From Oscillatoria sp. FACHB-1406 (GTDB lineage Bacteria; Cyanobacteriota; Cyanobacteriia; Cyanobacteriales; Spirulinaceae), in NCBI RefSeq assembly GCF_014698145.1, contig NZ_JACJSM010000005.1, forward strand, positions 186,001-250,000: a DNA stretch of 64,000 bases, given 5' to 3'. The position numbers were made by a program, and so were the translations under genes. Positions 1-8,565 of the stretch are shown one piece after another. The notes below the pieces were generated by a model, which was not told the origin of the DNA, did not search any database, and saw only the letters and a program-made list of their open reading frames with translations. Within the stretch, counting starts at the first letter, position 1. Every line of letters starts with the position of its first letter.

Positions 1-1351
1 TGGCACTGACCGTCAGAATTTGGGCGGGGGCGCGTTCCGTCCTTACAACCCGTCCGGTTTCAGGGTCAACAATGGTTGTTTCCTGCTGGTTGAGAATTTG
101 TACCGAGGCTCCCTGTGTCGCCAAGAAAGTCGCAGCATCCCCGGCTTTAACTTGGTTGAGGCGCAAGCTGCGGGCGATGAGATTTCGCGTTTCAATCGGC
201 AGGGCTGCCCCCACCATAATCGTCGTGCCGTTGCGCTGAGCTTGCAGGCCGGATAGTTGCAAGACGTAGTTAAACGCATCCTGCACGGAAGCATTTTCTA
301 AGTCCAAGGAGATATTGCGCGAGAGTTGAGCGGCTGCGTCTCCGCCTGCTTGACCGCCGCCGCCTCCCTCGACGTAAACGAGGTTTAACCCAGCAGAGCG
401 CGCGAGGAAGCCTAACACTTCTCGCACCGGGGCATCTTTCAACACTAAACTATCGACTTTGAGCGCCGTTCCCAAATCGAGAATGGTGGGAGCGGTATTA
501 ACCGTCGATACGCCGATATCGCCGACTGGGGGCGGAACCGCTCTGGGTAAGAAGGCGGGAGCGGGAGCCGTGGGTTGTAGCGGTTGAGCGGGTGCGGCGA
601 GCGTCCCGTCGAGGTTGAATTGGGTTTGGGGAACGTAGACTCCCGGCGGTGGGGTTTGAGAAACCGGACTGCCGTTGATGGTAATTCCGGGATTGGGAAC
701 GAGGACGTTAGGGTCTTGGGAGGGGATGACGTAGGGTTGAGCGACGGGAACGGGCTGGACTGCGCCTTGATTGTTGAAGGTCGGGACTTGTTGGGCGGGA
801 TTGCCGGGAACCGGGGCAAGTTGGACTTGAGCGAGTTGAAGGGGATTGCTGAGTTCCGTTTTTCTCGTCTGTGCGGTGCTTTCTGAAGCTGCGGCGCTTT
901 CGGAATGTTCGGATGCCTTTGCCTCGGCTTCTTCTACAGGAGGAGCGATCGCTACAATGAGTTTTTCGCCTTCTTGTCGAATTTCTTTGCTAACGGGCGC
1001 GTTCTCTTCGCCTGTCACTGTAAGCTGGAGGTTGCCTTCACTGCTCGGCGTGAGGGCAATTTCAGCGATTCCGGGCGCGGGATTTTCCCGATGAAACCCT
1101 TCTTCCGGCAAGCTTAAAGCCGCCTTGGGAATTTCCGCAATTAAAACATTATCTCGCTGCTCGGTCTGAATCTGCGACGCAATTTCGCCTGCTTCACCTT
1201 CTAACTGCAAACCCACCTCAAGACCGCTCTCGGTGGATTCGACTCTAACATCTGAAATCTGAAGGGAATTTGCTGCCTGTGCGGGATTGATTGCCGCCAC
1301 TAAGATCGGAGCAACCATTAAGATTCCAAGCTGATTTCGATATACTTTCAC
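1..1351 (-). CDS. pilQ: Type IV pilus secretin PilQ, N-terminal part (truncated by window edge)
   Basis: Outer-membrane secretin through which the type IV pilus leaves the cell. Only the first 450 codons are inside the window; the C-terminal secretin pore lies beyond base 1. The start is GTG at 1351, with an AGAGGAG ribosome site just upstream and an in-frame TAG at 1364-1366 that excludes a longer protein. A signal peptide ends near NPAQAA. It is followed by an AMIN-type domain (about residues 25-125), a long Pro/Gln-rich linker, and a secretin/TonB short N-terminal (STN) domain at about 290-385. It lies last in pilM-pilN-pilO-pilQ, all on the minus strand, separated from pilO by about 400 bp. 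The identification rests on synteny plus domain order. Confidence 0.88.
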   Translation of the reverse strand, partial: MKVYRNQLGILMVAPILVAAINPAQAANSLQISDVRVESTESGLEVGLQLEGEAGEIASQIQTEQRDNVLIAEIPKAALSLPEEGFHRENPAPGIAEIALTPSSEGNLQLTVTGEENAPVSKEIRQEGEKLIVAIAPPVEEAEAKASEHSESAAASESTAQTRKTELSNPLQLAQVQLAPVPGNPAQQVPTFNNQGAVQPVPVAQPYVIPSQDPNVLVPNPGITINGSPVSQTPPPGVYVPQTQFNLDGTLAAPAQPLQPTAPAPAFLPRAVPPPVGDIGVSTVNTAPTILDLGTALKVDSLVLKDAPVREVLGFLARSAGLNLVYVEGGGGGQAGGDAAAQLSRNISLDLENASVQDAFNYVLQLSGLQAQRNGTTIMVGAALPIETRNLIARSLRLNQVKAGDAATFLATQGASVQILNQQETTIVDPETGRVVRTERAPAQILTVSA

Positions 1352-1757
1352 GGTGCAACTCCTCTACCGACCTAATACGCTGCTTACTTTATGGGTTGTT
1401 TATGGGCTAATCTTGGCTCGTGTCTTTAAAAGCCTGAATTTTCTACGCTCCAGCCGTGCGTAGCGTTTAATTTTTTTGACACGGCACACTCCTTATTTTT
1501 TTTAAGAGTGGCAGGATTTAGCGCTCATTCCCCAGCTTATTAAAAACGCGCGGTGCGGTTAATTATTGGGGAGTCCGGAGAAATCCTACCGATGCTAGAC
1601 TGCTGGTTCAATATATCACGAAATTCGCCAGAATGATTGGGGGTAAAAAACGCGCGTCTGCCAGATGCACCGAGAACAAAATCAACAGATTTACCGCTCA
1701 AAGGGAAGTTAACAAATCGACAAATTCCGACAGGAATCTGATGCCGCATCGAATCCC
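1352..1757. other. pilO-pilQ intergenic region
   Basis: About 400 bp lie between pilO and pilQ, unusual within an otherwise tightly packed pil operon. No pilP-like reading frame is visible, consistent with cyanobacterial sets that lack pilP. Around 1487-1510 an inverted repeat (CACTCYT / AGGAGTG) flanks a run of T on the plus strand. It may be an attenuator or simply mark a separate pilQ promoter. No promoter could be assigned. Confidence 0.4.
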
Positions 1758-2552
1758 TTACTTCGCCGGAGAAGGTTGCGCGCCTCCTGCCGCCGGTGCA
1801 GCTTTAGCCCCTTGTTTTGCTTTAGCCGCCTCTTCGAGTTCTTTAGCCGATCGCGGCACTAAAGTTTCTAAGGTAAATGTCGTTGCTAATTTGGGTTTAT
1901 CGAGGGGAATAAAAGCGGTTTTAGCCGGATCGTAGAGGAGAACTTGCTCTTCTTTAACTTGAGAGCTAAAGTTCTTCACCGCAGAGAGTAGTTGTAGGGC
2001 TTCAATACTGCGAATGATAGATTGGGTTTGGTCGAAGGTTCCCTCCATCGCTACATCGTACTTGCGAGTTTGAAGCAGTCCGTTAGCTGCATCTCCCCAA
2101 GAGCCATCTTGAACGATCTCGGAATCTGCCGGTTTCCCTTGCTCGGCGGCGGCTGGAATAAATTTCACCAAAACCCCGCGTCGAGCTTCAATTTGACGCG
2201 CGAAGTCATACAAATAAGTATCTTCCTTATCCTGAGCGGCAAAAAGGCTGAGAATTTCCTGCTTTTGCACCTCAAGCTGCTGTTGTTCGGCGACTAATCG
2301 ACTAATCTCTTGTTGGGCGCTGCGCAAGCGTTCGATTTGACTTTGAACGTTCTCCAGTTCGGTTTCCTTTGCCTGTAAATTTTCCCAAGCGGGTTTGACC
2401 ATATACCAACCAATCGCGGCTCCCCCCGCCAAACCCGCCAATGCTAAGAGGACTCCGCCGACAGTCGGGCTAATACTAACGCCAAAAATCGTTGGATATT
2501 CGGGTGCTTCGGCTAATCCGCCTTCTAAGGCAAAATCATCGGCAAATGTCAT
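1758..2552 (-). CDS. pilO: Type IV pilus inner-membrane protein PilO
   Basis: Bitopic alignment-complex protein that pairs with PilN. The call rests on position directly after pilN and on the classic layout: a short cytoplasmic N-terminus, one membrane span near residues 27-50 (VGGVLLALAGLAGG), a coiled coil rich in E/Q (about 55-105), and a periplasmic ferredoxin-like domain. The frame is open to a TTG at 2573, but ATG at 2552 (MTFADDFALEGG) is preferred; GGGAGGAG lies about 11 bases upstream. The Ala/Pro-rich C-terminus (AAPAAGG) is low complexity. It is 264 aa, starting 27 bp after pilN. Confidence 0.85.
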   Translation of the reverse strand: MTFADDFALEGGLAEAPEYPTIFGVSISPTVGGVLLALAGLAGGAAIGWYMVKPAWENLQAKETELENVQSQIERLRSAQQEISRLVAEQQQLEVQKQEILSLFAAQDKEDTYLYDFARQIEARRGVLVKFIPAAAEQGKPADSEIVQDGSWGDAANGLLQTRKYDVAMEGTFDQTQSIIRSIEALQLLSAVKNFSSQVKEEQVLLYDPAKTAFIPLDKPKLATTFTLETLVPRSAKELEEAAKAKQGAKAAPAAGGAQPSPAK

Positions 2553-2579
2553 GGTTCGAGTTTCTCCTCCCAATCGAGA

Positions 2580-3440
2580 TTATTTAGGTGTTGCTGCTGG
2601 TGTTGGCGCTACGTTCGGACTTTTCGCTGCCGGTGCCGCTGCGTTTGCTCCCTCCGCCGCTCGCAAGCGCGTTGACAATCCAAGTGCGCCTTTACGTTCT
2701 AGCACGCGCAACAAATCGGGATCGGGGAGATTCGTCAGTTGAGTTTGAATTTGGTATTGAACGACTTGAGGAAGTTCGACTTGAACTTGTGTTTTGCCCG
2801 TTTGCTGGACGGTTCCGGGAAAGTTCGTCAGTTGGGCGCTTACCAGTCGCGTTTCTTTGGCTTCGAGCAAGGGCGATTTTTTCAGCGTCAGCAGGAAGTC
2901 GTTGACGGGCGCGTAAGTATCGGCGAATCCGGAAATCGTTAAAGCAATGGGGGCGGGGGTAGCGGCGGCGGGTGGAGTAGCTGCTGCTCCCGGCGAGGGC
3001 GACGGCGAGGGAGAGGGTGCGGCGGCGGGCTGAACCTCAACTTGTTTAATCGAGGCAACTTTGACGCGATCGGGAACGCGATCGCGGATATCCTGGAGAA
3101 TCGCCGACCATGACTTAATCCGCCCGAAGATGCTCGCTAAACCATTCACTTGGCTGCGAGCGACTTCAATTTCTGCTTTCAAACTGTCGATTTGCTTCTG
3201 TTTCTCTTTGAGTTGAGCCAGTTCGACATTTCTCGCATCGATTTCTGCTTGCACTTGCTCGGTGCGCCATTGCACGTACCCCCATAATCCCAAGGCGATG
3301 GCAGGAAACAGCAGGCCGATCGATAGCCCTACATACAATGGCACTAAGGCTTGTTTGGGCAGAGGTCTCTTGCCTCTTCCGCCCCCCTTAGTCGGGATAG
3401 CGACGCGATCCTTGAGAAAGTTAATCTCAATACTGTACAT
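2580..3440 (-). CDS. pilN: Type IV pilus inner-membrane protein PilN
   Basis: Bitopic membrane protein linking cytoplasmic PilM to PilO. It begins MYSIEINFLKDR, the conserved N-terminal segment that in known systems docks into PilM (the INFL motif). One membrane helix lies at about residues 35-58, then a coiled coil (about 60-100) and a periplasmic domain. A Pro/Ser/Ala-rich insertion (SPSPSPSPG) near residue 145 and an Ala/Pro-rich tail look like low-complexity expansions. It is 286 aa with an ATG start 5 bp after pilM, so translation is probably coupled. Confidence 0.88.
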   Translation of the reverse strand: MYSIEINFLKDRVAIPTKGGGRGKRPLPKQALVPLYVGLSIGLLFPAIALGLWGYVQWRTEQVQAEIDARNVELAQLKEKQKQIDSLKAEIEVARSQVNGLASIFGRIKSWSAILQDIRDRVPDRVKVASIKQVEVQPAAAPSPSPSPSPGAAATPPAAATPAPIALTISGFADTYAPVNDFLLTLKKSPLLEAKETRLVSAQLTNFPGTVQQTGKTQVQVELPQVVQYQIQTQLTNLPDPDLLRVLERKGALGLSTRLRAAEGANAAAPAAKSPNVAPTPAATPK

Positions 3441-3445
3441 AGCTC

Positions 3446-4576
3446 TTATAGCTCCCGCAGTCCTAAACCAATAACAACCCCTAATCCCGGCCTCATCACC
3501 GTTGAAATTTCTTCGCCCACATCTAAGGATAACGTCGTCACCGGATCGATCGCGGTCGTGGGCAAGCTCAATCGGCTGGTGAAAAATTCGTCCAGTTGAC
3601 CGATTCCTCCTCCGGGTCCTGCCAGGTACAGTTGAGCGACTTCTAACTCGCTGCTTTGATTGAGATAAAAATCGATCGAGCGCCGTAACTCGTCGGCGAG
3701 TTCCCCTAACACTCGCAATAGTGCTGCCATACCGGGATTAATACCCGTTGCCCCCGTCCGAATCCCTTCTGAGGGGGTGTTTGGGATAGTCATCCCTTGC
3801 AGCATTTCCGTATCCCGCTGAGTTGGCAGGTTCATCGCTCGCGAGAGGGCGCTTTGCAACTGAAAAGTGCCGATGGGAACGGTTCGCGAAAATTGCGGAA
3901 CTCCATCGACAATGATAGCAATTTCGGTACTCTCAAACTCGATATCGACGAGGACTGCGGCTTCTTGAGAGCCGAACTGTCGCAGTTGCTCTCGAATTGT
4001 GCGAATCAGCGCGAAGCTGTTAATCTCGAGAACGTCAACTTCGAGGTTCGCTTGCTGAAAGGTTTCTAAGTATGCGTCCGTGACTTCTTTGCGGGTTGCC
4101 ACGAGTAGCACTTGCGTTTTTTCGATGCCGTCTTCATCTTGAAAGAAGCCTAATTGCTGATAGTCGAGATCGACTTCTTCGCGCGGGTAAGGAAGATAAA
4201 GTCCGGCTTCGTGGTTGAGAACCATCTCTCGCAACTCGTCCGGACTCAGTTCGGCAGGAACGGGGATAATGCGAATGATGGCATCGCGCATCGGAACTGC
4301 CGTCGCGACTTTAGTTACCTTGATACTATGTTTGGCGAGGGTTTCTTGAATCAGTTCGGCTAACGCCGGAGAATCAACGATTTGACCTTCTTCAAAAATT
4401 CCTTCGGGGACGGGTTCGCTAATGTAGGTCGAAAGTTTATAACTTTGCCCTTGCTGGCGCAGTTGGGCAATATTAATACGTTCCGGCGCGATTTCAATGC
4501 CGAGTCCTTTACCTTTTTTGGTAAATAAACGGGGAAGAGTTTTGGGAAATGGCGGTAGCTTGAGTGCTTTCTTCAT
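3446..4576 (-). CDS. pilM: Type IV pilus actin-like ATPase PilM
   Basis: Cytoplasmic actin/FtsA-fold protein that binds the PilN N-terminus and couples the pilus motor to the envelope complex. Features seen: GLGIEIAPERINIAQL (phosphate-1-like strand), AVLVDIEFESTEIAIIVDG (second phosphate-like strand) and YLAGPGGGIGQLDEFF (adenosine-binding-like motif), matching the PilM family order. The frame extends to a TTG at 4588, but ATG 4576 (MKKALKLPPF) is the more natural start, giving 376 aa. It is first gene of the pilMNO-Q operon; upstream DNA is repeat-rich, so the promoter could not be placed. Confidence 0.88.
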   Translation of the reverse strand: MKKALKLPPFPKTLPRLFTKKGKGLGIEIAPERINIAQLRQQGQSYKLSTYISEPVPEGIFEEGQIVDSPALAELIQETLAKHSIKVTKVATAVPMRDAIIRIIPVPAELSPDELREMVLNHEAGLYLPYPREEVDLDYQQLGFFQDEDGIEKTQVLLVATRKEVTDAYLETFQQANLEVDVLEINSFALIRTIREQLRQFGSQEAAVLVDIEFESTEIAIIVDGVPQFSRTVPIGTFQLQSALSRAMNLPTQRDTEMLQGMTIPNTPSEGIRTGATGINPGMAALLRVLGELADELRRSIDFYLNQSSELEVAQLYLAGPGGGIGQLDEFFTSRLSLPTTAIDPVTTLSLDVGEEISTVMRPGLGVVIGLGLREL

Positions 4577-4778
4577 AGAGGCAGGCAACCCGAGTCAACG
4601 GGAAAAACGGCAGGATGTCGTTTCGGCAGTCCTGGGAGACTATTTGACCTTAAATATACCTCAAGTGTTTTTCATCGTCTCGTTTTCTTTACTTTGGGGG
4701 TCTGGGGCCGCTCGTGCCGAGAATACTTCACAATAACACGAGGGAGCCGATTTTTTTACCACTAGAGGAATATAACCT

Positions 4779-4930
4779 AATTCGTAATTCGTAATTCGTA
4801 GTTCGTAATTCCTCACCCCGTCCCCTGTTAAGCTGAGCGAAGTCGAAGCGCCGTCACCCCATCACCCCGTCACCCCATCTCCCCTCATTATTCACCACTC
4901 ACCATTCATAATTCATAATTCACCATCCCC
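4779..4930. repeat. Heptamer tracts and C-rich tract in pilM upstream gap
   Basis: Most of the 4577-5004 gap. Bases 4779-4810 are tandem AATTCGT-type heptamers. A CACCCC-rich stretch follows (about 4812-4880), then ATTCATAATTCA-type tracts (about 4886-4923). Similar tracts occur at 10480-10640, 43320-43423 and 44615-44651. They resemble the short tandemly repeated sequences known from filamentous cyanobacteria. No gene was seen here. Confidence 0.75.
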
Positions 4931-5004
4931 CCGTCACCCCTCTCCCGATGCAACGAACAGGGAATAATGGATAATAGAGAATTTGCCGATTATCGTAAAA
5001 CGCA

Positions 5005-6282
5005 ATGCGAAAACTCGTCCGTCTGTGTCTGTTTGCCCTCGTGGGACTATTTGTCAGTCTGACAATAAGCTGCAATTCCGGTTCTGCCCCCTCCGCCTCG
5101 GGAGAACTCGAGTTCTGGACGATGCAGCTTCAGCCGAAATTTACGAGCTATTTCAATCCCCTGATTGGAGAATTTGAGGCGCAAAATCCGGGGACTAAGA
5201 TACGGTGGACGGATGTTCCGTGGGAAGCGATGGAAAGTAAGATTCTCTCGGCGGTAGGGGCGAAAACTGCGCCGGATGTCGTCAATCTCAATCCGAATTT
5301 TGCCTCGCAACTCGCTACGCGCAATGCTTGGCTGCCTCTCGAGGGGAAAGTCTCGCCCGAACAGCAGCAGGAATATCTTCCGAAGATTTGGCAGGCGAGC
5401 GTTTTGGACGGCAGTAGTTTCGGTTTGCCGTGGTATTTGACGACGACGGTAACGATTTACAATCGCGATCTTTTGCAAAAGGCAGGCATTAGTCAACCGC
5501 CGAAAACTTTTGAAGACTTAGCACAAGTTGCCAAACAAGTCAAAGAAAAGACGGGTAAAAAAGCCTTTTTTGTAACATTGGTTCCGGGCGATTCGGGGGA
5601 GGTGTTGGAATCGCTGGTGCAGATGGGGGTGCAATTGGTGGATAAGGAGGGGAAAGCGGCGTTTAATACACCGGAAGGGATTGCTGCGTTTAAGTATTGG
5701 ACGGATCTGTACAAGCAGGGATTATTACCCGCAGAAGTGCTGACGCAGGGGCATCGTCAGGGGATTGAGTTGTATCAGGCGGGCGAAACGGCGCTATTAT
5801 CGTCGGGAGTGCAGTTTATGGACGCGATCGCGACGAACGCCCCGGAGATTGCCAAAGTATCGGCGGCTGCCCCCCAAATTACCGGAAAAACGGGCAAAAA
5901 GAACGTTGCGGTGATGAATTTAGTCGTCCCGCGCGACAGCAAAAAACCGGAGGAAGCGGTAAAGTTTGCTCTTTTTGTCACCAATACTCAAAATCAATTG
6001 GCTTTTGCGAAAGCAGCAAATGTTCTCCCTTCTACCCAAGCAGCGGTTAAAACGTTGATTGATGAATTGGCGAAAAAAAGTAATGCTACGCCAATGGAAC
6101 AAGCCATAAAAATTAGTGCCGAACAATTGACAGATGCAGAAGTTTTAGTCCCAGCGATGAAGAATTTAAACCTCCTGCAAAAGGCGATTTATGAAAACTT
6201 GCAGGCGGCAATGTTAGGGGAAAAACCTGTCGAAAAAGCGGTGGCAGATGCGGCGGCGGAATGGAATTCTGCGGCATTGTAA
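5005..6282 (+). CDS. Sugar ABC transporter substrate-binding lipoprotein
   Basis: Extracytoplasmic solute-binding protein of the UgpB/MalE class (COG1653 type), expected to deliver a sugar or sugar-like compound to a permease. The N-terminus is a lipoprotein signal: basic MRKLVR, a hydrophobic core, then LTISC with the lipidated Cys at residue 23. The mature part begins ELEFWTMQLQ and contains the family pattern around GTKIRWTDVPWEAMESKI and APDVVNLNPNFA. It is 425 aa and full length. No permease or ATPase gene adjoins it; the nearest ABC gene (24274) is of peptide type. The exact ligand cannot be told from sequence. Confidence 0.85.
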   Translation: MRKLVRLCLFALVGLFVSLTISCNSGSAPSASGELEFWTMQLQPKFTSYFNPLIGEFEAQNPGTKIRWTDVPWEAMESKILSAVGAKTAPDVVNLNPNFASQLATRNAWLPLEGKVSPEQQQEYLPKIWQASVLDGSSFGLPWYLTTTVTIYNRDLLQKAGISQPPKTFEDLAQVAKQVKEKTGKKAFFVTLVPGDSGEVLESLVQMGVQLVDKEGKAAFNTPEGIAAFKYWTDLYKQGLLPAEVLTQGHRQGIELYQAGETALLSSGVQFMDAIATNAPEIAKVSAAAPQITGKTGKKNVAVMNLVVPRDSKKPEEAVKFALFVTNTQNQLAFAKAANVLPSTQAAVKTLIDELAKKSNATPMEQAIKISAEQLTDAEVLVPAMKNLNLLQKAIYENLQAAMLGEKPVEKAVADAAAEWNSAAL

Positions 6283-6360
6283 CTTGCCGATCGAGTTATA
6301 GGCAGCACCCTACTGCCGTGACACAGCTAAAACTGTGCGATAGGTTTCTCGTTCTATTGC

Positions 6361-6465
6361 TTATACAAATTCTCAGTTACGATGCACTAAATTTTTTGCT
6401 CTCCGGGGCATAACATTGTTATGCTCTCTTCGGGAATCGTGCAAAATCAATGAGAATTGGTATTA
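6361..6465. repeat. MITE-like repeat, family TATACCAATTCTCA, copy 1
   Basis: A 105-bp unit bounded by inverted ends: TTATACAAATTCTCA at 6361-6375 and TGAGAATTGGTATTA at 6451-6465. The interior has GATGCACTAAATTTT and, near the right, CGTGCAAAATC. A diverged copy sharing ATGCACTAAATTTT and AGTGCAAAATCC is at 45207-45300. No coding frame is convincing; the 71-codon frame at 6416-6631 runs through it and is rejected. Confidence 0.7.
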
Positions 6466-6506
6466 CTCGATCGGGGTTTCGAGAGTTTTTCTAAAGCCTC
6501 ATTTAA

Positions 6507-6562
6507 GGTGTGTCACGGCACTACTTTTTATTCTATGCAGCTTTACATCAATCTGGTATTAC
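6507..6562. repeat. Dispersed repeat, inverted relative to 52359
   Basis: The reverse complement of this stretch (AATACCAGATTGATGTAAAG and onward, including GCTGCATAGAAT and AAAAGTAG) matches the plus strand at 52359-52405 with few differences. It sits next to the 6361 MITE-like unit, so the whole 6283-6647 gap is repeat-derived apart from the immediate upstream of the next gene. Confidence 0.65.
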
Positions 6563-6647
6563 TGGAACTTCACGCAATTGCATCAGTCTTATGGATTTAG
6601 CTACCCTTTGAGAAAAACTTCAAATTTATAGTCAGCTAGTTAAAAAT

Positions 6648-7250
6648 ATGAAACTTAAAGTCGCGATCTCACTTTCCATTGCTTTTAGTGCTACTGTCTT
6701 CCTAACTGCCAATTCTGCACGAGCTTTTTTTAATCCGCTACAGTTCTTCGATAAGCATTGTGCGTCCGATTGTCCCTCATCTGCTTCTCAACTTATTGCT
6801 CAAACCCCAAGCCCGTTTTTAGAAGATACTTTAAAGTTTCTCTTTAGAGACGATTATTTTGATGTCATTCCCTATCATTTTACCCAGTTCGATCTTAATG
6901 ATGATAACCTCGAAGAAAGTATTGTTTTTTATACACAAACCGAGCGGTGTAGCAATCGCAGTTGTCCCGTTCATGTGTTAGAACCTGCTGAAGGAGGGGA
7001 GTACAATCTAATCGGGGATTTGTGGGGGCAAAGAGGCACTCAGGTTGCTCTATTAAGAAGCAAAACTCGCGGTTGGCACGATCTTGCAATCCCTCTTTTT
7101 TCTTACGAACCGCGAGGTCTTTATTGGACTGTTGTTAAGTTTAATGGCAGTCAATACGAAATGACTGATGTTCAACTTGAATCGCTTCCGCCGGGAAGTC
7201 GAATTATTCTAGATGTAGAAAATAGTCCAGCTTTTGCTGTCGAACGATAG
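6648..7250 (+). CDS. Secreted protein of unknown function
   Basis: Not recognised. The 200-aa product has a clear signal peptide (MKLKVAISLSIAFSATVFLT, cleavage expected after ARA near residue 26). The mature part has four cysteines in two close pairs, one near the N-terminus (HCASDC) and one at CSNRSCPVHV, which suggests disulfides. FDLNDDNLEESIVFY resembles the D-x-N-x-D repeats of FG-GAP-like or calcium-binding loops, but there is only one. The DNA is more AT-rich than neighbouring genes. It stands alone between repeats and a metallophosphoesterase on the same strand 82 bp downstream. The periplasmic or extracellular location is inferred from the signal. Confidence 0.6.
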   Translation: MKLKVAISLSIAFSATVFLTANSARAFFNPLQFFDKHCASDCPSSASQLIAQTPSPFLEDTLKFLFRDDYFDVIPYHFTQFDLNDDNLEESIVFYTQTERCSNRSCPVHVLEPAEGGEYNLIGDLWGQRGTQVALLRSKTRGWHDLAIPLFSYEPRGLYWTVVKFNGSQYEMTDVQLESLPPGSRIILDVENSPAFAVER

Positions 7251-7332
7251 AAAAGCAGCAGGATTCTGGAGAAAACTAAAATAGGTAGAGCATCGCTTTA
7301 GCGTATGATGAAATGTCTAACATTGAAGCCTA

Positions 7333-8436
7333 ATGAATTTTAAATTCGCGATCGCGAGCGATCTCCATCTTGCCTTACCCCATACCTTTCGCAACGTTCC
7401 CCAGCGCTTTCACCTCGTCGAAATTAGCATTCCCGTTATTGAAGGGGTGCTGCAACACCTCGAACAACTCGATCTCGATTTCTTGCTGATTCCCGGCGAT
7501 TTAACTCAAGATGGAGAACCGGAAAATCATCAATGGTTGCAGCAACGTTTGGCAAAGTTACCCTTTCCCACTTTTGTGATTCCCGGCAATCACGACGTTC
7601 TGCAAGTTGAGAAAACTAAAAGCTCGATCGCGCTTGCCGAATTTCCCTATTATTATCACAAGTTCGGCTATCAAAATCCCCAACAACTTTATTACCGCTG
7701 CGAACTGCTTCCCGGCGTAGAATTAATTGGTCTAAATTCCAATCAATTCGATGAAAACGGCAAACAACTTTTTACTGGAGGGATTGACAAAGAGCAATTA
7801 ATATGGTTAAAAGAAACGCTAGCAGATTGCGCTAATCAGTTGGTATTGGTGATGGTTCACCATAACGCGATCGACCACTTGCCCAATCAATCCAAACATC
7901 CGCTGGGACGGCGCTACGCGATCGAAAATGCTGCCGAATTGCGCGCTGTATTGCGCTCTGGTGGCGTGCGATTTTTGTTCAGCGGTCATTTGCACGTTCA
8001 AGATATTGCCGAGCAAGAGGGATTATACGAGATTACAACGGGTTCTTTAGTCAGTTATCCCCATCCCTATCGTATTTTAGAATTCAAAGATCGGCAGTTA
8101 AAAATCAAATCTTATCGCGTCCGACAGATTCCCGGTTACGACAATCTCGGTCATTTTTCGCGGGAAATTATTTCCGATCGCTCCTTGCCTTTAATGCTTA
8201 AACTCGCGACTTCCCCGCCCCTGAACTTACCGCCAGAAATGGCGGAACGAGTGGCAGCCCAGTTGCGCTATTTTTGGGCAGATATTGCCGCTGGGGATGC
8301 CGTGTTTGATTTCCCGGATTTTCCGCCGCGAGCGCAACAGTTTTTTGAAGGGTTTAGCGCTGCTGCTGCAATTGATAATGATGCAATTTTGAATCTAGAT
8401 TTTCCGCAGAAATTGGAGCAGTACGTCAAAAGTTGA
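7333..8436 (+). CDS. Calcineurin-like metallophosphoesterase (CpdA/Icc type)
   Basis: Binuclear-metal phosphodiesterase fold. All five metallophosphoesterase motifs are visible in order: SDLHL (D-x-H), PGDLTQDG (GD), PGNHD, MVHHN and SGHLH. This set and the short N-terminus resemble the cAMP phosphodiesterase CpdA/Icc group, but the 367-aa length includes an extra C-terminal domain of about 100 residues (after GHFSREIISD) that the short enzymes lack. The substrate could be a cyclic nucleotide or another phosphodiester. It is cytoplasmic, with no signal. The ATG at 7333 follows AAGCCTA with no strong ribosome site. Confidence 0.85.
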   Translation: MNFKFAIASDLHLALPHTFRNVPQRFHLVEISIPVIEGVLQHLEQLDLDFLLIPGDLTQDGEPENHQWLQQRLAKLPFPTFVIPGNHDVLQVEKTKSSIALAEFPYYYHKFGYQNPQQLYYRCELLPGVELIGLNSNQFDENGKQLFTGGIDKEQLIWLKETLADCANQLVLVMVHHNAIDHLPNQSKHPLGRRYAIENAAELRAVLRSGGVRFLFSGHLHVQDIAEQEGLYEITTGSLVSYPHPYRILEFKDRQLKIKSYRVRQIPGYDNLGHFSREIISDRSLPLMLKLATSPPLNLPPEMAERVAAQLRYFWADIAAGDAVFDFPDFPPRAQQFFEGFSAAAAIDNDAILNLDFPQKLEQYVKS

Positions 8437-8565
8437 GTTAAAATCGGTTGACGCTTTCCGGAATGATTAAAACTCCGTTGATTGAGGAAGCAGGCAGCGA
8501 ACCCACTTTCGTCTGGCTTTGTCCGGGACTTGAGTAGATTTGCAAGGGTTTTAGGGAACGGCAAT

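Noticed and set aside
1352-1757. Missing pilP gene in the pil operon
   Set aside because: No frame in the gap fits a PilP lipoprotein; cyanobacterial pil sets typically lack pilP, so nothing is missing.
6416-6631. 71-codon plus-strand frame
   Set aside because: It overlaps two repeat elements, has no ribosome site and no coding character.
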